Assembly: GCA_963781345.1 (NCBI GenBank)
Contig: CAWAFQ010000014.1
Span: 739,283-803,282, forward strand
Direction of reading: 5' to 3'
DNA: 64,000 nt
Source: JBBRHQ01 sp963781345
GTDB lineage: Bacteria > Actinomycetota > Thermoleophilia > Solirubrobacterales > 70-9
In this document: one piece after another, positions 1-8,290 of the stretch
How positions within the stretch are numbered: the first letter of the stretch is position 1
How the letters are laid out: each line of letters begins with the position of its first letter
Translations under genes and position numbers: made by a program
The notes under the pieces: model-generated
The model's input: only the letters and a program-made list of their open reading frames with translations
The model's database searches: none
What the model was told of the DNA's origin: nothing

Positions 1-208
1 TCTTCGCCTCCGTTTGTGCAGTCGTGGTTCCCATATCGGCGTACGTTATCACAGACGCTCGACTGCCACCCCTGGCCGCCGACCCCCACCCCGGGGGGCC
101 GAGGCTTACGTTTCAGCTGAATATCAGGCAGAACGTCAGCTTCGACGCCCCTTCCGCCCCCTTCTTGCGCTGGCGCCGATCCGAGGCTCGGGTGCGGAGT
201 GTCGCCGG

Positions 209-961
209 CTAGCGTGTTTGGCCGGTGGGCCTGACGAGGATCTCGTTGATGTTGACCCGCTGCGGGGCCGTGACCGCGTGCAGGATCGCCGCGGCGATGT
301 CCTCCGCCTGCAGCAGCTCACCGGTCGACTCGCGCATCTTCTCGATCGCTTCGACGACCATCGGGTTGGTGTTGTGGCCCTGCAGCTCGGTGTCGACGAA
401 GCCGGGCTCGACGCAGGTGACGCGGATGCCGGAGTGGGCGCCCTCCTGGCGCAGCGCCTCGGAGAATCCGGTCACCCCCCACTTGGTCATGTTGTAGACG
501 CCGGCGCCGAGGCTGGCGGTGCGCCCGGCGACCGAGGAGATGTTGATGACGTGGCCGTTGCCACCCTCGCGCAGCAGCGGCATCGCCTCCTGGGTGCAGT
601 AGAGGAGGCCGAGCAGGTTGACGTCGATCATCGTCCGCCACTCCCCGCTGTCGGCCCCCTCGACCGGGCCGAGCAGCATCACGCCTGCGTTGTTGACGAG
701 TATGTCGAGGCCGCCGAGGGCCCCGGCGCCTTCCTTCACGAACCCGCGGGCCTGCGCCTCTTCGCTGATGTCGGCCTCGAGCGCGACGGCGGTTCCACCG
801 TCCTCATTGATGCGGGCGGCGAGTCCGTCGAGGCGGTCCTTGCGGCGCGCCCCGAGCGCGACCGAGGCGCCCTCACCGGCGAGCGCCAGCGCGGTCGCCT
901 CCCCAATCCCCGAGGAGGCCCCCGTTATCGCTGCCTTTCGTCCCTCCAGAGCACCGGGCAT
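209..961 (-). CDS. SDR family NAD(P)-dependent oxidoreductase
   Basis: Classical short-chain dehydrogenase/reductase of 250 residues, a cytosolic NAD(P)-dependent enzyme. Visible are the cofactor loop TGASSGIG (residues 13-20), NNAG (90-93), the catalytic serine pair near 142 and the YNMTK pair Tyr156/Lys160. The C-terminal part looks like the clavulanate dehydrogenase/YdfG-like subgroup, but the substrate cannot be told. The frame stays open upstream to 1159, yet homology begins at the ATG at 961. That ATG is preceded by a TAAACT hexamer at a 7-base distance and no Shine-Dalgarno, so the mRNA is probably leaderless. It is the last gene of a minus-strand run downstream of leuA, from which it is separated by a palindrome and a short tandem repeat. 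Confidence 0.9.
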   Translation of the reverse strand: MPGALEGRKAAITGASSGIGEATALALAGEGASVALGARRKDRLDGLAARINEDGGTAVALEADISEEAQARGFVKEGAGALGGLDILVNNAGVMLLGPVEGADSGEWRTMIDVNLLGLLYCTQEAMPLLREGGNGHVINISSVAGRTASLGAGVYNMTKWGVTGFSEALRQEGAHSGIRVTCVEPGFVDTELQGHNTNPMVVEAIEKMRESTGELLQAEDIAAAILHAVTAPQRVNINEILVRPTGQTR

Positions 962-968
962 GTCGTCG

Positions 969-974
969 AGTTTA
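969..974 (-). promoter_or_regulatory. -10 hexamer TAAACT of the SDR gene, leaderless
   Basis: TAAACT lies 7 bases before the ATG at 961, so transcription should start at or next to the start codon. No Shine-Dalgarno is visible. Confidence 0.5.
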
Positions 975-1032
975 TGCCCTGCCGACCCCGTCCGCCGGCC
1001 CAGCTCCCCCGGCCGTTGCCGAAACTTCAATC

Positions 1033-1051
1033 GACCATCACAGTGATGGTC
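1033..1051. promoter_or_regulatory. 19-bp palindrome, operator candidate
   Basis: GACCATCAC-A-GTGATGGTC is a perfect inverted repeat around one central base, in the 166-bp gap between leuA and the SDR gene and about 60-80 bp upstream of the predicted SDR transcription start. Its size and symmetry fit a dimeric repressor site (for example TetR or GntR type). No regulator gene is adjacent, so the owner is unknown. Confidence 0.5.
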
Positions 1052-1056
1052 AATGT

Positions 1057-1119
1057 CACTCTCGCGGACGGCGGCGGCACCTCCGCGGACGGCGGTGGCA
1101 CTCTCGCGGACGGCGTTGG
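1057..1119. repeat. three tandem 21-bp units
   Basis: Three imperfect copies (1057-1077, 1078-1098, 1099-1119) with the shared core GCGGACGGCG, each beginning CAC. They lie between the palindrome at 1033-1051 and the leuA stop codon. Non-coding as far as can be seen. Confidence 0.7.
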
Positions 1120-1127
1120 GGTCGAAA

Positions 1128-2720
1128 CTAGGGGCCCGGGGTGCGCTCGAGCGCGCCATCGGCCGTGGCCGCCTCGGCCTCGCGGACGGCGGCGCCGTCG
1201 AGCGCGTTCGAAAGTGCCCGCACGTAGGCCCGCGCCGATGCCTCGAGGATGTCCGTCGCGACGCCCTGGCCGGTCGCCAGGCGACCGGCGGCGCGCAGCA
1301 TCACCGTCACCTGGCCGAGCGCGTCCTCACCTTCGGTCACGGCCTCGACCGTGTACTGGCGCAGGTCACACTCGGTGTCGGTGGCCTTCTGTATCGCGAG
1401 GAAGATCGCATCCACGGGCCCGTCACCGCCGGACTCGCCGACCGACTCCTCGCCGGAAGGCAGCTGCACGGCCACCCGGGCGCTGGGCTCACGCCGCGAG
1501 CCCGCCTCGACCTCGAACCAGGCGAGGTTGTAGGACTCGGCCCGCTGGCGCATCTCGTCGGAGACGATCGCCTCGAGGTCGAGCGCGGTCACCTGCTTCT
1601 TCTTGTCGGCGATCTCCTTGAAGCGCTTGAAAGCTGCGTTGAGCGCGTTGCCCTCGACCTTGAACCCGAGCTGCTCGAGCGCGTCACGCAGGGCGTGGCG
1701 GCCCGAGTGCTTGCCGAGGACGATCGAGTTCGACTCGAGGCCGACCTCGGTCGCGTCCATGATCTCGTAGGTGGTGCGCTCCTTCAGCACTCCGTCCTGG
1801 TGGATCCCGGACTCGTGGGCGAAGGCGTTTCGCCCCACGATCGCCTTGTTCGGCTGCACCGCGTAGCCGGTCAGTCGCGAGACCATGCGGCTGGTCCGCG
1901 CCAGTTCGCGCGAGTCGACGCCGGTGCTGAGCCCGTGGTGGTCGCTGCGGGTCTTGATCAGCATCACGATCTCCTCCAGCGAGCAGTTGCCGGCGCGCTC
2001 GCCGAGGCCGTTGATCGCGCACTCGACCTGCCGCGCGCCCGCGAGCACGCCCGCGTAGGAGTTGGCGACCGCCATCCCCAGGTCGTCGTGGCAGTGGACC
2101 GAGGTCTCGACCCCGTCCAGCCCCGGAACCAGCTCATAGAGGCGGCCGAAGTAGGCGGCGTATTCCTCCGGGGTCGTGTAGCCGACCGTGTCGGGGATGT
2201 TGACGACCGTCGCGCCCTCCTCAACCGCGATCGCGCAGACCTCGGCGGTGAACTCGATATCGGCGCGGGTCGCGTCCATCGGCGAGAACTCGACGTCGTC
2301 GCAGTAGGAGCGGGCGAGCGCAACCGCCGCCCGCGCCTGCCCCTTGACGTCGTCACGGGTCGTCTGCAGCTGGTGGGTGATGTGGATGTCGGAGGTCGAG
2401 ATGAAGGTGTGGATCCTCGGCCGCACGGCATCGGAGATAGCGCCCCAGGCGGCGTCGATGTCGGCCTTGTGGGTACGGGCAAGGCCGCAGATGACCGGGC
2501 CCTCCACCTTCCGCGAGATCTCCTGGACGGCCTCGAAGTCGCCCGGAGAGGTGATCGGGAACCCCGCCTCGATCACGTCGACCCCGAGGCGCGCCAGTTG
2601 CTGCGCGATCTCGACCTTCTCCTGCGTGTTCAGTGAGATGCCCGGCGACTGCTCGCCGTCTCTCAGCGTTGTGTCAAAGATGTGGACGCGGTTTGCGTCT
2701 CGCTTGCCCGGCGCTTCCAT
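1128..2720 (-). CDS. leuA: 2-isopropylmalate synthase
   Basis: Condenses acetyl-CoA with 2-oxoisovalerate, the first committed step of leucine synthesis. At 530 residues it has the usual length of bacterial LeuA. The N-terminal motif DTTLRDGEQSPG (residues 16-27) supplies the catalytic Arg and a metal-binding Asp. HCHDDLGMAVANS carries the two metal-binding histidines, followed by NGLGERAGNCSLEE. The C-terminal third is the regulatory LeuA dimer domain that binds leucine. The ATG at 2720 follows a strong Shine-Dalgarno (AAGGAGAAGG). It belongs to a branched-chain/serine gene neighbourhood with ilvBN, ilvC and serA in the same window. No leucine-rich leader peptide was recognised upstream. Confidence 0.97.
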   Translation of the reverse strand: MEAPGKRDANRVHIFDTTLRDGEQSPGISLNTQEKVEIAQQLARLGVDVIEAGFPITSPGDFEAVQEISRKVEGPVICGLARTHKADIDAAWGAISDAVRPRIHTFISTSDIHITHQLQTTRDDVKGQARAAVALARSYCDDVEFSPMDATRADIEFTAEVCAIAVEEGATVVNIPDTVGYTTPEEYAAYFGRLYELVPGLDGVETSVHCHDDLGMAVANSYAGVLAGARQVECAINGLGERAGNCSLEEIVMLIKTRSDHHGLSTGVDSRELARTSRMVSRLTGYAVQPNKAIVGRNAFAHESGIHQDGVLKERTTYEIMDATEVGLESNSIVLGKHSGRHALRDALEQLGFKVEGNALNAAFKRFKEIADKKKQVTALDLEAIVSDEMRQRAESYNLAWFEVEAGSRREPSARVAVQLPSGEESVGESGGDGPVDAIFLAIQKATDTECDLRQYTVEAVTEGEDALGQVTVMLRAAGRLATGQGVATDILEASARAYVRALSNALDGAAVREAEAATADGALERTPGP

Positions 2721-2793
2721 GGGACCTTCTCCTTCTTCTCTGCTTCCCTCGAATGACCTTTTCTCTCGCGGCTATCGCGCCGCCCAGCGCTAT

Positions 2794-2809
2794 TCCCCCC
2801 GAGGGGGGA
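2794..2809. promoter_or_regulatory. short G/C hairpin in the leuA upstream region
   Basis: TCCCCCC-GA-GGGGGGA is a perfect 7-bp inverted repeat 74 bp upstream of leuA and downstream of the RTX gene. It has no T-tract on either strand. It may be a weak terminator for the RTX gene or a leader structure of leuA. Confidence 0.3.
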
Positions 2810-2886
2810 GGAGAAGGAGAAGCGCGAGGCTGTCGAGGCGGCGGGTCATCCGGCAAGGCCAGATTAGCACCCCCCGGGACCGCTCC

Positions 2887-3498
2887 CTACTGCCTCTCGT
2901 CGTCGCGACCGGGCCCACCCTTGAGGACGTCCTGGCCGGCGCCACCGCGGAGCACATCCTTGCCGGCGCCGCCGAGCAGCAGGTCCTCGCCCTTGCCGCC
3001 GTAGAGCGAGTCCGCCCCACCGCGCCCGACCAGCTTGTCGCCGTCGCCACCCCCGGACAGACTGTCCGAGTTGGAGCCGCCGATGAGATCGTCGAGGCCG
3101 GCGCCTCCGATCATCCGGGTCGGGACTTCGACCGACTTGGCTGCGGTGACCGTGTCGTTGCCACCTCCGACCGCGATGTCGAAGCCGCTGACCCGGCCGA
3201 GCGCACAGCGCAGCTCATTCGGGTTGGCCGGTGGGTTGGAGCAGCCCGAGATGCCGGTGGGCGGCGGAATCGGCCCGTTGGAGCCGATCACGTAGTTGCC
3301 GCCCTTGCGGTCGATCTTGATCTCGTTGGCACCCGAGCCGAGGGCGTTTATGGTCAGCGTGAACGAGGCGCCGCTCGCGCTCGCGCCCGACCCGGCGCGC
3401 AGGGCTGCGGCAGGTCCGACGCCGAGGGCGACAGCCGGGATCGCGGTCGCAGCGACGGCAACAGCGGCAGCGGCGAGGACGAGGAAGTGCTTTCTCAT
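2887..3498 (-). CDS. secreted calcium-binding RTX-repeat protein
   Basis: A 203-residue exported protein. Residues 1-26 form a signal peptide (MRKH followed by an Ala/Val-rich core). A 100-residue region of no recognised fold follows. The C-terminal 70 residues are four to five hemolysin-type nonapeptide repeats of the GGxGxDxLxGG type (for example GGAGKDVLRGGAG), which fold as a beta-roll binding calcium outside the cell. No protease, lipase or adhesin domain is attached, so its job is unknown. Two cysteines at about 85 and 97 could form a disulfide. It sits between the quinone oxidoreductase and leuA on the same strand without an obvious functional tie. Confidence 0.85.
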   Translation of the reverse strand: MRKHFLVLAAAAVAVAATAIPAVALGVGPAAALRAGSGASASGASFTLTINALGSGANEIKIDRKGGNYVIGSNGPIPPPTGISGCSNPPANPNELRCALGRVSGFDIAVGGGNDTVTAAKSVEVPTRMIGGAGLDDLIGGSNSDSLSGGGDGDKLVGRGGADSLYGGKGEDLLLGGAGKDVLRGGAGQDVLKGGPGRDDERQ

Positions 3499-3540
3499 TT
3501 TGGCGTTTCCTTTGAAGGTCGGGGTTGGGGCGCGACCGGC

Positions 3541-4581
3541 CTACTCACTTGACGGAAACAGCACGACCTTGCCGATGTTGCGGCGCTCGGCGATGAAGCG
3601 ATGCGCGTCCCCGGCTCTCTCGAACGGGAAGGACTCGGCCACGACGGGCGCCAGGCGCCCCTGCTCCAGGTCGGCCAGCAGCGGCGCGGTCACCCTGTCG
3701 AGGTTGCCCTCGCTGTCCCACCAGCCGAGCATGTTGAGGCCGAAGATCCCCTTGTTCTCGTTCATGATCTGCAGGCTCTTCCACCAGGGCATCGTCGCCA
3801 TCGGCATCTTCGCGAGGCTCTTCAGCGTCGCCGCCAGATCCCGGCCCTTCTCATTAGTGGACTCAGAGAGCCCGTACATGACCAGCCGGCCACCGGGCCG
3901 CAGCAGGCGATAGTCCTTGCGGAAGGAGGTGGGCCCGAGGGCGTCGATCACCAGGTCGATTCCCTCGCCGGAGGTGATCCGGTTGACCTCCGCCTCGAAG
4001 TCCATGTTGCGGTAGTCGATCGCGTGGGCGACACCCTGAGCACGAATCGCCTCGTGCTTCGAAGCCGAGGCGGTGCCGACGACCTCGGCCCCGATGTTGC
4101 GGGCGATCTGCACCGCCGAGATCCCGACCCCGCCGGCGGCGGCGTGGATCAGCACCCGCTCGCCCTCTTTCAGACCACCCATCAGGACCAGAGCGGCGTA
4201 GGCCGTGCCGTAGTTGACCGGGAACGCCGCACCCTCCTCGAAGCTGAGGCCCTCGGGCATCGGCAGCGCCATCTCGGAGGAGACGGTGACAAGCTCCGCC
4301 TGACCGCCGAAGCGGGTTCCGGCCATCACCCGGTCGCCGAGGGCGTGGTCGGTGACCCCCTCCCCCACCGACTCGACCTCGCCGGCCACCTCGTAGCCGA
4401 GCACGCATGGCGTCTTCGGCGCGTCCGGGTAGAGGCCGACGCGGGCCATGGTGTCGGCGAAGTTGATCCCGGCGGCCCTGACCGCGATCCGAATCTCTCC
4501 CGGGCCAACCGCTGGGTCCGGGCGTTCCTGGACCTGCAGGACTTCCGGGCCCCCCTTGCCTGTCAGAACGACTGCCTTCAC
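3541..4581 (-). CDS. zinc-independent MDR oxidoreductase (NADPH:quinone reductase/VAT-1-like)
   Basis: Medium-chain dehydrogenase/reductase of 346 residues. An N-terminal GroES-like domain (about 1-120) includes AAGINFADTMAR and GYEVAGEVESVG. The Rossmann domain carries HAAAGGVGISAVQIARNIGA, typical of quinone oxidoreductases. The zinc-binding cysteines of alcohol dehydrogenases are absent. The loop with WWKSLQIMNENKGIFGLNML resembles VAT-1/tumour-protein-p53-inducible relatives. It probably reduces quinones or enones with NADPH; the substrate is unknown. The start is GTG at 4581, preceded by TAACTT at 7 bases (leaderless), so it has its own promoter although serA lies only 37 bp upstream. 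Confidence 0.88.
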   Translation of the reverse strand: MKAVVLTGKGGPEVLQVQERPDPAVGPGEIRIAVRAAGINFADTMARVGLYPDAPKTPCVLGYEVAGEVESVGEGVTDHALGDRVMAGTRFGGQAELVTVSSEMALPMPEGLSFEEGAAFPVNYGTAYAALVLMGGLKEGERVLIHAAAGGVGISAVQIARNIGAEVVGTASASKHEAIRAQGVAHAIDYRNMDFEAEVNRITSGEGIDLVIDALGPTSFRKDYRLLRPGGRLVMYGLSESTNEKGRDLAATLKSLAKMPMATMPWWKSLQIMNENKGIFGLNMLGWWDSEGNLDRVTAPLLADLEQGRLAPVVAESFPFERAGDAHRFIAERRNIGKVVLFPSSE

Positions 4582-4588
4582 CGGGTTG

Positions 4589-4594
4589 AAGTTA
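4589..4594 (-). promoter_or_regulatory. -10 hexamer TAACTT of the MDR gene, leaderless
   Basis: TAACTT is 7 bases before the GTG start at 4581, inside the 37-bp gap after serA. No ribosome binding site lies between. Confidence 0.5.
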
Positions 4595-4618
4595 CACCGC
4601 GCCCGTTGTGGCCGGGGA

Positions 4619-6220
4619 TCAGAGGTCGACCGAGCGGCCGACCGCGAAGCCCTCGAGACCGAGGATCCGCTCGATGGTCGCCGCCCGCACGGGCGCGTCG
4701 GTCGTCAGCGCCATCACCGCCTCGCCACCGCTCGGCTCTGCCCCGACGGCCGCGGAGATGATGTTCACGCCCTCCTCGCCGAAGACGGTCCCGACCCGGC
4801 CGATCATCCCCGGCTGGTCCGCGTAGCGGAAGACGGCGATGTGATCGGCGAAGGGCAGGTAGAAGCTCTCGCGCCAGACCGAGACGAGGTAGGGCTCGTT
4901 GCGCGGACCGACCCCCGTGCCGGCGACCTCGACCGCGTCGCCGCCGGACTCGATCCTGACGGTTATCAACTCGGTGAAGTCCTCGGAGGCGGAGTCACTC
5001 GTCTCGACCAGGTCGATCCCACGCTCGTCGGCCAGATGCGGGGCGTTGACGAGGTTGACCGGCTCCTCGGTGTGCCCGGAGAGGATCCCGACGAGGACGG
5101 CGATCCCCAGCAGGCGGGTGTCGTGGTCGGCGATCCGCCCGCGGAACTCCGCGGTGACCCGGTCGATCGAGCCGTTGCCGAGCCCCTGGGCGAGGCGGCC
5201 GAGCTTCTCACAGAGGGGGACGAACGGCGCCAGGGCCTCCATCTCCTCGGGCCGCACCGCGGCGATGTTGACCGCGTTGGTGACGACCCCTCCACTCAGC
5301 GCCGCCGTCACCTGCTCCGCCGTCACCTGCCCGGCGCGGTCCTGGGCCTCGGCGGTCGAGGCCCCGAGGTGGGGGGTGACGACGACGTCGGGGCGCTGGA
5401 AGACCGGGTGCTCGGTGAACGGCTCCTCGGGGAAGACGTCGAGGGCGACACCGCCGAGCCTGCCCGACTCGAGACCCTCGAGCACCGCGTCGAGGTCGAC
5501 CAGCTCGCCGCGGGCGCAGTTGACGATCCGCGCCCCCTCCTTCATCCGCGAGATCGCCTCCGAGTCGATCCAGTTGACGGTGTCAGGGGTCTTGGGAAGG
5601 TGCAGGGAGACGACATCGGCGCGCTCGAAGACCTCGTTTCGCGAGTCGGTTCCCTCGACACCGAGCTCGCGGAAGCGCTCGGCGGAGACGAACTTGTCGA
5701 AGGCGACGACCTCCATCTCGAAGGATTGCGCCCGCTTTGCCACAAGCTGTCCGATTCGGCCGAAGCCGAAGACCCCGAGGGTCTTGCCGTAGAGCTCGGC
5801 GCCCTTGAATGACGTGCGGTCCCAGCGGCCGGCGACGAGCGAGCCGTGCGCCTGGGGAACGTTGCGGCAGAGCGCGAGCATCAGGGCCATCGTGTGCTCG
5901 GCCGCGGCGATCGAGTTCGACTCGGGCGCGTTGGCGACGATGATCCCGCGCCGGGTCGCGGCCTCGATGTCGACGTTGTCGACGCCGGTGCCGGCGCGGC
6001 CGATCACCTTCAACCGCTCCGCTCGCCCGATCAGCTCGGCCGTCAGCTTGGTCGCAGAGCGGATCAGGATTGCGTCGTAGGCGGAAATCGCCTCGCGCAG
6101 CTCCTCGTCGCCCATCTCGAGGCCGAGGTCGACGTCGAAGTGCCGGCGCAGGAGGTCGACGCCGCTGTCGGCGATCCTCTCCTTGACCAGGACTCGCTGC
6201 TGCTCTGGACCCGACACCAT
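4619..6220 (-). CDS. serA: D-3-phosphoglycerate dehydrogenase
   Basis: Oxidises 3-phosphoglycerate to 3-phosphohydroxypyruvate with NAD+, the first step of serine synthesis. The 533-residue length matches the long actinobacterial (type I) form. Seen in order: substrate domain with GRAGTGVDNVD, Rossmann motif GFGRIGQL, the Arg of NCARGELVD, and the catalytic His in TPHLGASTAEAQ. An intervening allosteric substrate-binding domain (about 320-450) follows, with a C-terminal ACT domain (about 460-533, DQPGMIGRVGTVFGEEGVNI) that binds serine. It starts 3 bases after the stop of the aminotransferase gene at 6224, so the two are almost certainly cotranscribed. Confidence 0.96.
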   Translation of the reverse strand: MVSGPEQQRVLVKERIADSGVDLLRRHFDVDLGLEMGDEELREAISAYDAILIRSATKLTAELIGRAERLKVIGRAGTGVDNVDIEAATRRGIIVANAPESNSIAAAEHTMALMLALCRNVPQAHGSLVAGRWDRTSFKGAELYGKTLGVFGFGRIGQLVAKRAQSFEMEVVAFDKFVSAERFRELGVEGTDSRNEVFERADVVSLHLPKTPDTVNWIDSEAISRMKEGARIVNCARGELVDLDAVLEGLESGRLGGVALDVFPEEPFTEHPVFQRPDVVVTPHLGASTAEAQDRAGQVTAEQVTAALSGGVVTNAVNIAAVRPEEMEALAPFVPLCEKLGRLAQGLGNGSIDRVTAEFRGRIADHDTRLLGIAVLVGILSGHTEEPVNLVNAPHLADERGIDLVETSDSASEDFTELITVRIESGGDAVEVAGTGVGPRNEPYLVSVWRESFYLPFADHIAVFRYADQPGMIGRVGTVFGEEGVNIISAAVGAEPSGGEAVMALTTDAPVRAATIERILGLEGFAVGRSVDL

Positions 6221-6223
6221 GGG

Positions 6224-7417
6224 CTAGCCGACCGGTTCCGGCGCGCCGGCCTCGGCGAAGACGCGCTGGGCCGCGCCGGCGCCGGCGCCTGGCTCGCACT
6301 CGTGGCCGAGGTCGCGCAGCGCCATCTCCAGCCCGGAAAGGGCGACGACGATGTCAAAGGCGCCGTAGTAGCCGCAGTGCGCGATGCGGACGATCTGGCC
6401 CTTCAGCCTCCCCTGCCCGCCGGCGACCGTGATCCCGAGACGGTCGCGCATCAGCTTCGGGACGGCGGCTCCGTCGATCGACTCAGGGAGCCTGGCGGCG
6501 GTGACGACGTTGGCGTCGGGGTCGTCGGGGCCGAAGCGCTCGAGGCCGATCGCCTCGATCCCGGCGCGGGCGGCGCGGGCGAGGACCGCGTGGCGGGCGA
6601 AGACCCCGTCGAGGCCCTCTTCGAGGATCTGGCCAAGGGCGACGTCGAGCGCCATCCAGAGCGTGACCGCGGGCGTAAACGGGCTGTTCGCGGGCTGCTC
6701 CCGCTGACCCTTCGCGGTCCTGGCCCAGTCGAAGTAGTAGCGGCGCCCGGGGCTCTCGGCGGCCGCCGCGAGAGCGCGCTCGGAGACCGAGGCAAAGGCC
6801 AGGCCCGGCGGGCACATCAGAGACTTCTGTGAGCCGGATACGACGACGTCGACGCCCCACTCGTCCTGGGGGAGGTCGACCGCGCCGAGCCCCGAGATCG
6901 CGTCGATGACGAGGATCGCCTCGTGCCGTCGCGCGACCTCGGCAAGCGCGCGGACGTCATGGACGACGCCGGTCGAGGTCTCCGACTGGGTCGCGAACAG
7001 GGCCCGCGGGGGCTGCGGCAGCGCGGCGAGGGCCGCGTCGACCCGGTCGGGGTCGATCTTCTCGCCCCACTCGAACTCGAGATGGGTGAGGTCGGCACCA
7101 TGCCCCCGGCAGAGCTCGGCCCAGCGCTCGCCGAACTTGCCGGCAGAGGCGACAACTGCGGGCTCGCCGGGTACGCAGAGATTGGCTACCGCGGACTCCA
7201 TCGCCCCGCTCCCCGAGGAGGAGAACGAGAGAACGTCGTTCCCGGTGCGAAAGACCTTGGGCAGGTTGCCGAGCGCCCGCTCATAGACCTCGACGAAGGC
7301 TGGGGCGCGGTGGTAGAGGATCGGCTCGGCCATCACCTGGCTGACGGCGGGAGGCAGCGGCGTCGGGCCGGCCGTCATCAGATACTGCTTGGCGAAGAGG
7401 TTGGAGACATTGGCCAT
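6224..7417 (-). CDS. class V aminotransferase (alanine-glyoxylate/serine-pyruvate type, probable SerC role)
   Basis: PLP-dependent fold type I enzyme of 397 residues. The PLP lysine is in SGSQKSLMCPPGL, preceded by the Asp of DAISGLGAVDLP that pairs with the pyridine nitrogen. The family contains alanine-glyoxylate, serine-pyruvate and serine-glyoxylate aminotransferases. Because serA follows after 3 bases and no SerC is seen nearby, the enzyme may well transaminate 3-phosphohydroxypyruvate; this is inference from context. A TAACCT hexamer lies 11 bases before the ATG at 7417, giving a very short leader. It is divergent from the DUF4389 genes. Confidence 0.88.
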   Translation of the reverse strand: MANVSNLFAKQYLMTAGPTPLPPAVSQVMAEPILYHRAPAFVEVYERALGNLPKVFRTGNDVLSFSSSGSGAMESAVANLCVPGEPAVVASAGKFGERWAELCRGHGADLTHLEFEWGEKIDPDRVDAALAALPQPPRALFATQSETSTGVVHDVRALAEVARRHEAILVIDAISGLGAVDLPQDEWGVDVVVSGSQKSLMCPPGLAFASVSERALAAAAESPGRRYYFDWARTAKGQREQPANSPFTPAVTLWMALDVALGQILEEGLDGVFARHAVLARAARAGIEAIGLERFGPDDPDANVVTAARLPESIDGAAVPKLMRDRLGITVAGGQGRLKGQIVRIAHCGYYGAFDIVVALSGLEMALRDLGHECEPGAGAGAAQRVFAEAGAPEPVG

Positions 7418-7428
7418 CGCGGGGCGAC

Positions 7429-7434
7429 AGGTTA
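7429..7434 (-). promoter_or_regulatory. -10 hexamer TAACCT of the aminotransferase-serA unit
   Basis: TAACCT on the minus strand, 11 bases before the ATG at 7417, predicts a leader of only a few bases. Confidence 0.4.
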
Positions 7435-7471
7435 TTGGTCCGCGCTGTCGGGCTCTCGCCGATCTGCGCGC

Positions 7472-7477
7472 TAACCT
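7472..7477 (+). promoter_or_regulatory. -10 hexamer TAACCT of the first DUF4389 gene
   Basis: GCGC-TAACCT-CGCG lies 45 bases before the ATG at 7523. The context is close to that of the second DUF4389 gene (GCGC-TAGTCT-GCGC at 8239), suggesting related promoters. Confidence 0.4.
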
Positions 7478-7522
7478 CGCGGCGCTGCCAATCCGAGCAG
7501 CAGCGAGAGCAACGGAGGAGAC

Positions 7523-8185
7523 ATGTACCCAGTCAGATACACGACACCGAACCCCGGAGCGGGCCGGAACCGGCTCACCGTGTTCTTCCGCTACATCCTC
7601 TCGATCCCATGGATGATCGTCGCGGCGCTATACGGCTTCGCCGCCAGCTTCGCGGTCTTCTTCGCCTGGTTCGCGATGGTCTTCACCGGCCGCTATCCAG
7701 AGGGCCTCTACAACTTCGTCGCCGGCTACCTGCGGATGATCACCCGGGTCAACGGCTTCTTCTATTACACGACGGACGAGTGGCCGCCGTTCAACGGCGA
7801 GGAGGACCCCACCTATCCGGTGCAGCTCGGGATTCCGGCGCCGAAGGCGGAGTACAGCCGGATGAAGGCCCTGTTCCGGATCATCATCGGCATCCCGGTC
7901 ATCTTCCTCGCCGCGATCCAGGGATTCATCGCGGCGGTCGTCGGCCTGATCGGCTGGTTCGCGATCCTCTTCACCGGCCGGCTCTCCGACGGCCTCTTCA
8001 CCCCGCTGCGCTCAGCCCTCGCCTACCAGGCGAGGACGGCGGCGTACTTCTCGCTGATCACCGAGGACTGGCCGCCGTTCACGCTCGAGGACGACACCGC
8101 CGCCGCGGGACAGCTTCCACCGACCCCGCCCGCCGAGAGCGCACCGCCCGCCGCCGATCCGGCCCAGGGGGAGCAGCGGGGCTGA
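7523..8185 (+). CDS. DUF4389 membrane protein (copy 1)
   Basis: A 220-residue membrane protein with two DUF4389 units. Each has a hydrophobic helix pair (about 25-60 and 115-150) followed by an FTGRYPEGL/FTGRLSDGL motif and an aromatic YTTDEWPPF or ITEDWPPF segment. The last 35 residues are Pro/Ala/Glu-rich and probably disordered. The biochemical role of DUF4389 is not known; it is common in actinobacteria. The ATG follows a good Shine-Dalgarno (GGAGGAG). A 15-bp hairpin ends the gene, so it is transcribed apart from its paralog at 8291. Confidence 0.85.
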   Translation: MYPVRYTTPNPGAGRNRLTVFFRYILSIPWMIVAALYGFAASFAVFFAWFAMVFTGRYPEGLYNFVAGYLRMITRVNGFFYYTTDEWPPFNGEEDPTYPVQLGIPAPKAEYSRMKALFRIIIGIPVIFLAAIQGFIAAVVGLIGWFAILFTGRLSDGLFTPLRSALAYQARTAAYFSLITEDWPPFTLEDDTAAAGQLPPTPPAESAPPAADPAQGEQRG

Positions 8186-8201
8186 GCGGAGCATGCGACA
8201 A

Positions 8202-8233
8202 GCCGACGGCGCCGGGTTCCCGGCGCCGTCGGC
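8202..8233 (+). terminator. 15-bp perfect hairpin after DUF4389 copy 1
   Basis: GCCGACGGCGCCGGG-TT-CCCGGCGCCGTCGGC pairs perfectly over 15 bp. It sits between the stop at 8185 and the next promoter at 8239. There is no long T-tract, as is usual for terminators in GC-rich actinobacteria. Confidence 0.65.
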
Positions 8234-8238
8234 AGCGC

Positions 8239-8244
8239 TAGTCT
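8239..8244 (+). promoter_or_regulatory. -10 hexamer TAGTCT of DUF4389 copy 2
   Basis: TAGTCT lies directly after the terminator hairpin and 46 bases before the ATG at 8291, giving a leader with a GGAGG ribosome site. Confidence 0.45.
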
Positions 8245-8290
8245 GCGCTCGCAGTCCCCACAACCCCTGAGTCGAAATCCGGAGGAACCC

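Noticed and set aside
1..208. Possible gene at the window start
   Set aside because: Only short frames without a ribosome site or homology are present; nothing can be supported.
14..1621. Long open frame on the plus strand, 535 codons, opposite SDR and leuA
   Set aside because: It mirrors two clear minus-strand genes, is Arg/Pro-rich and shows no domain; such shadows are normal at this GC content.
2887..3498. RTX protein as a type I secreted toxin
   Set aside because: It has an N-terminal signal peptide, no toxin or enzyme domain, and no ABC exporter nearby.
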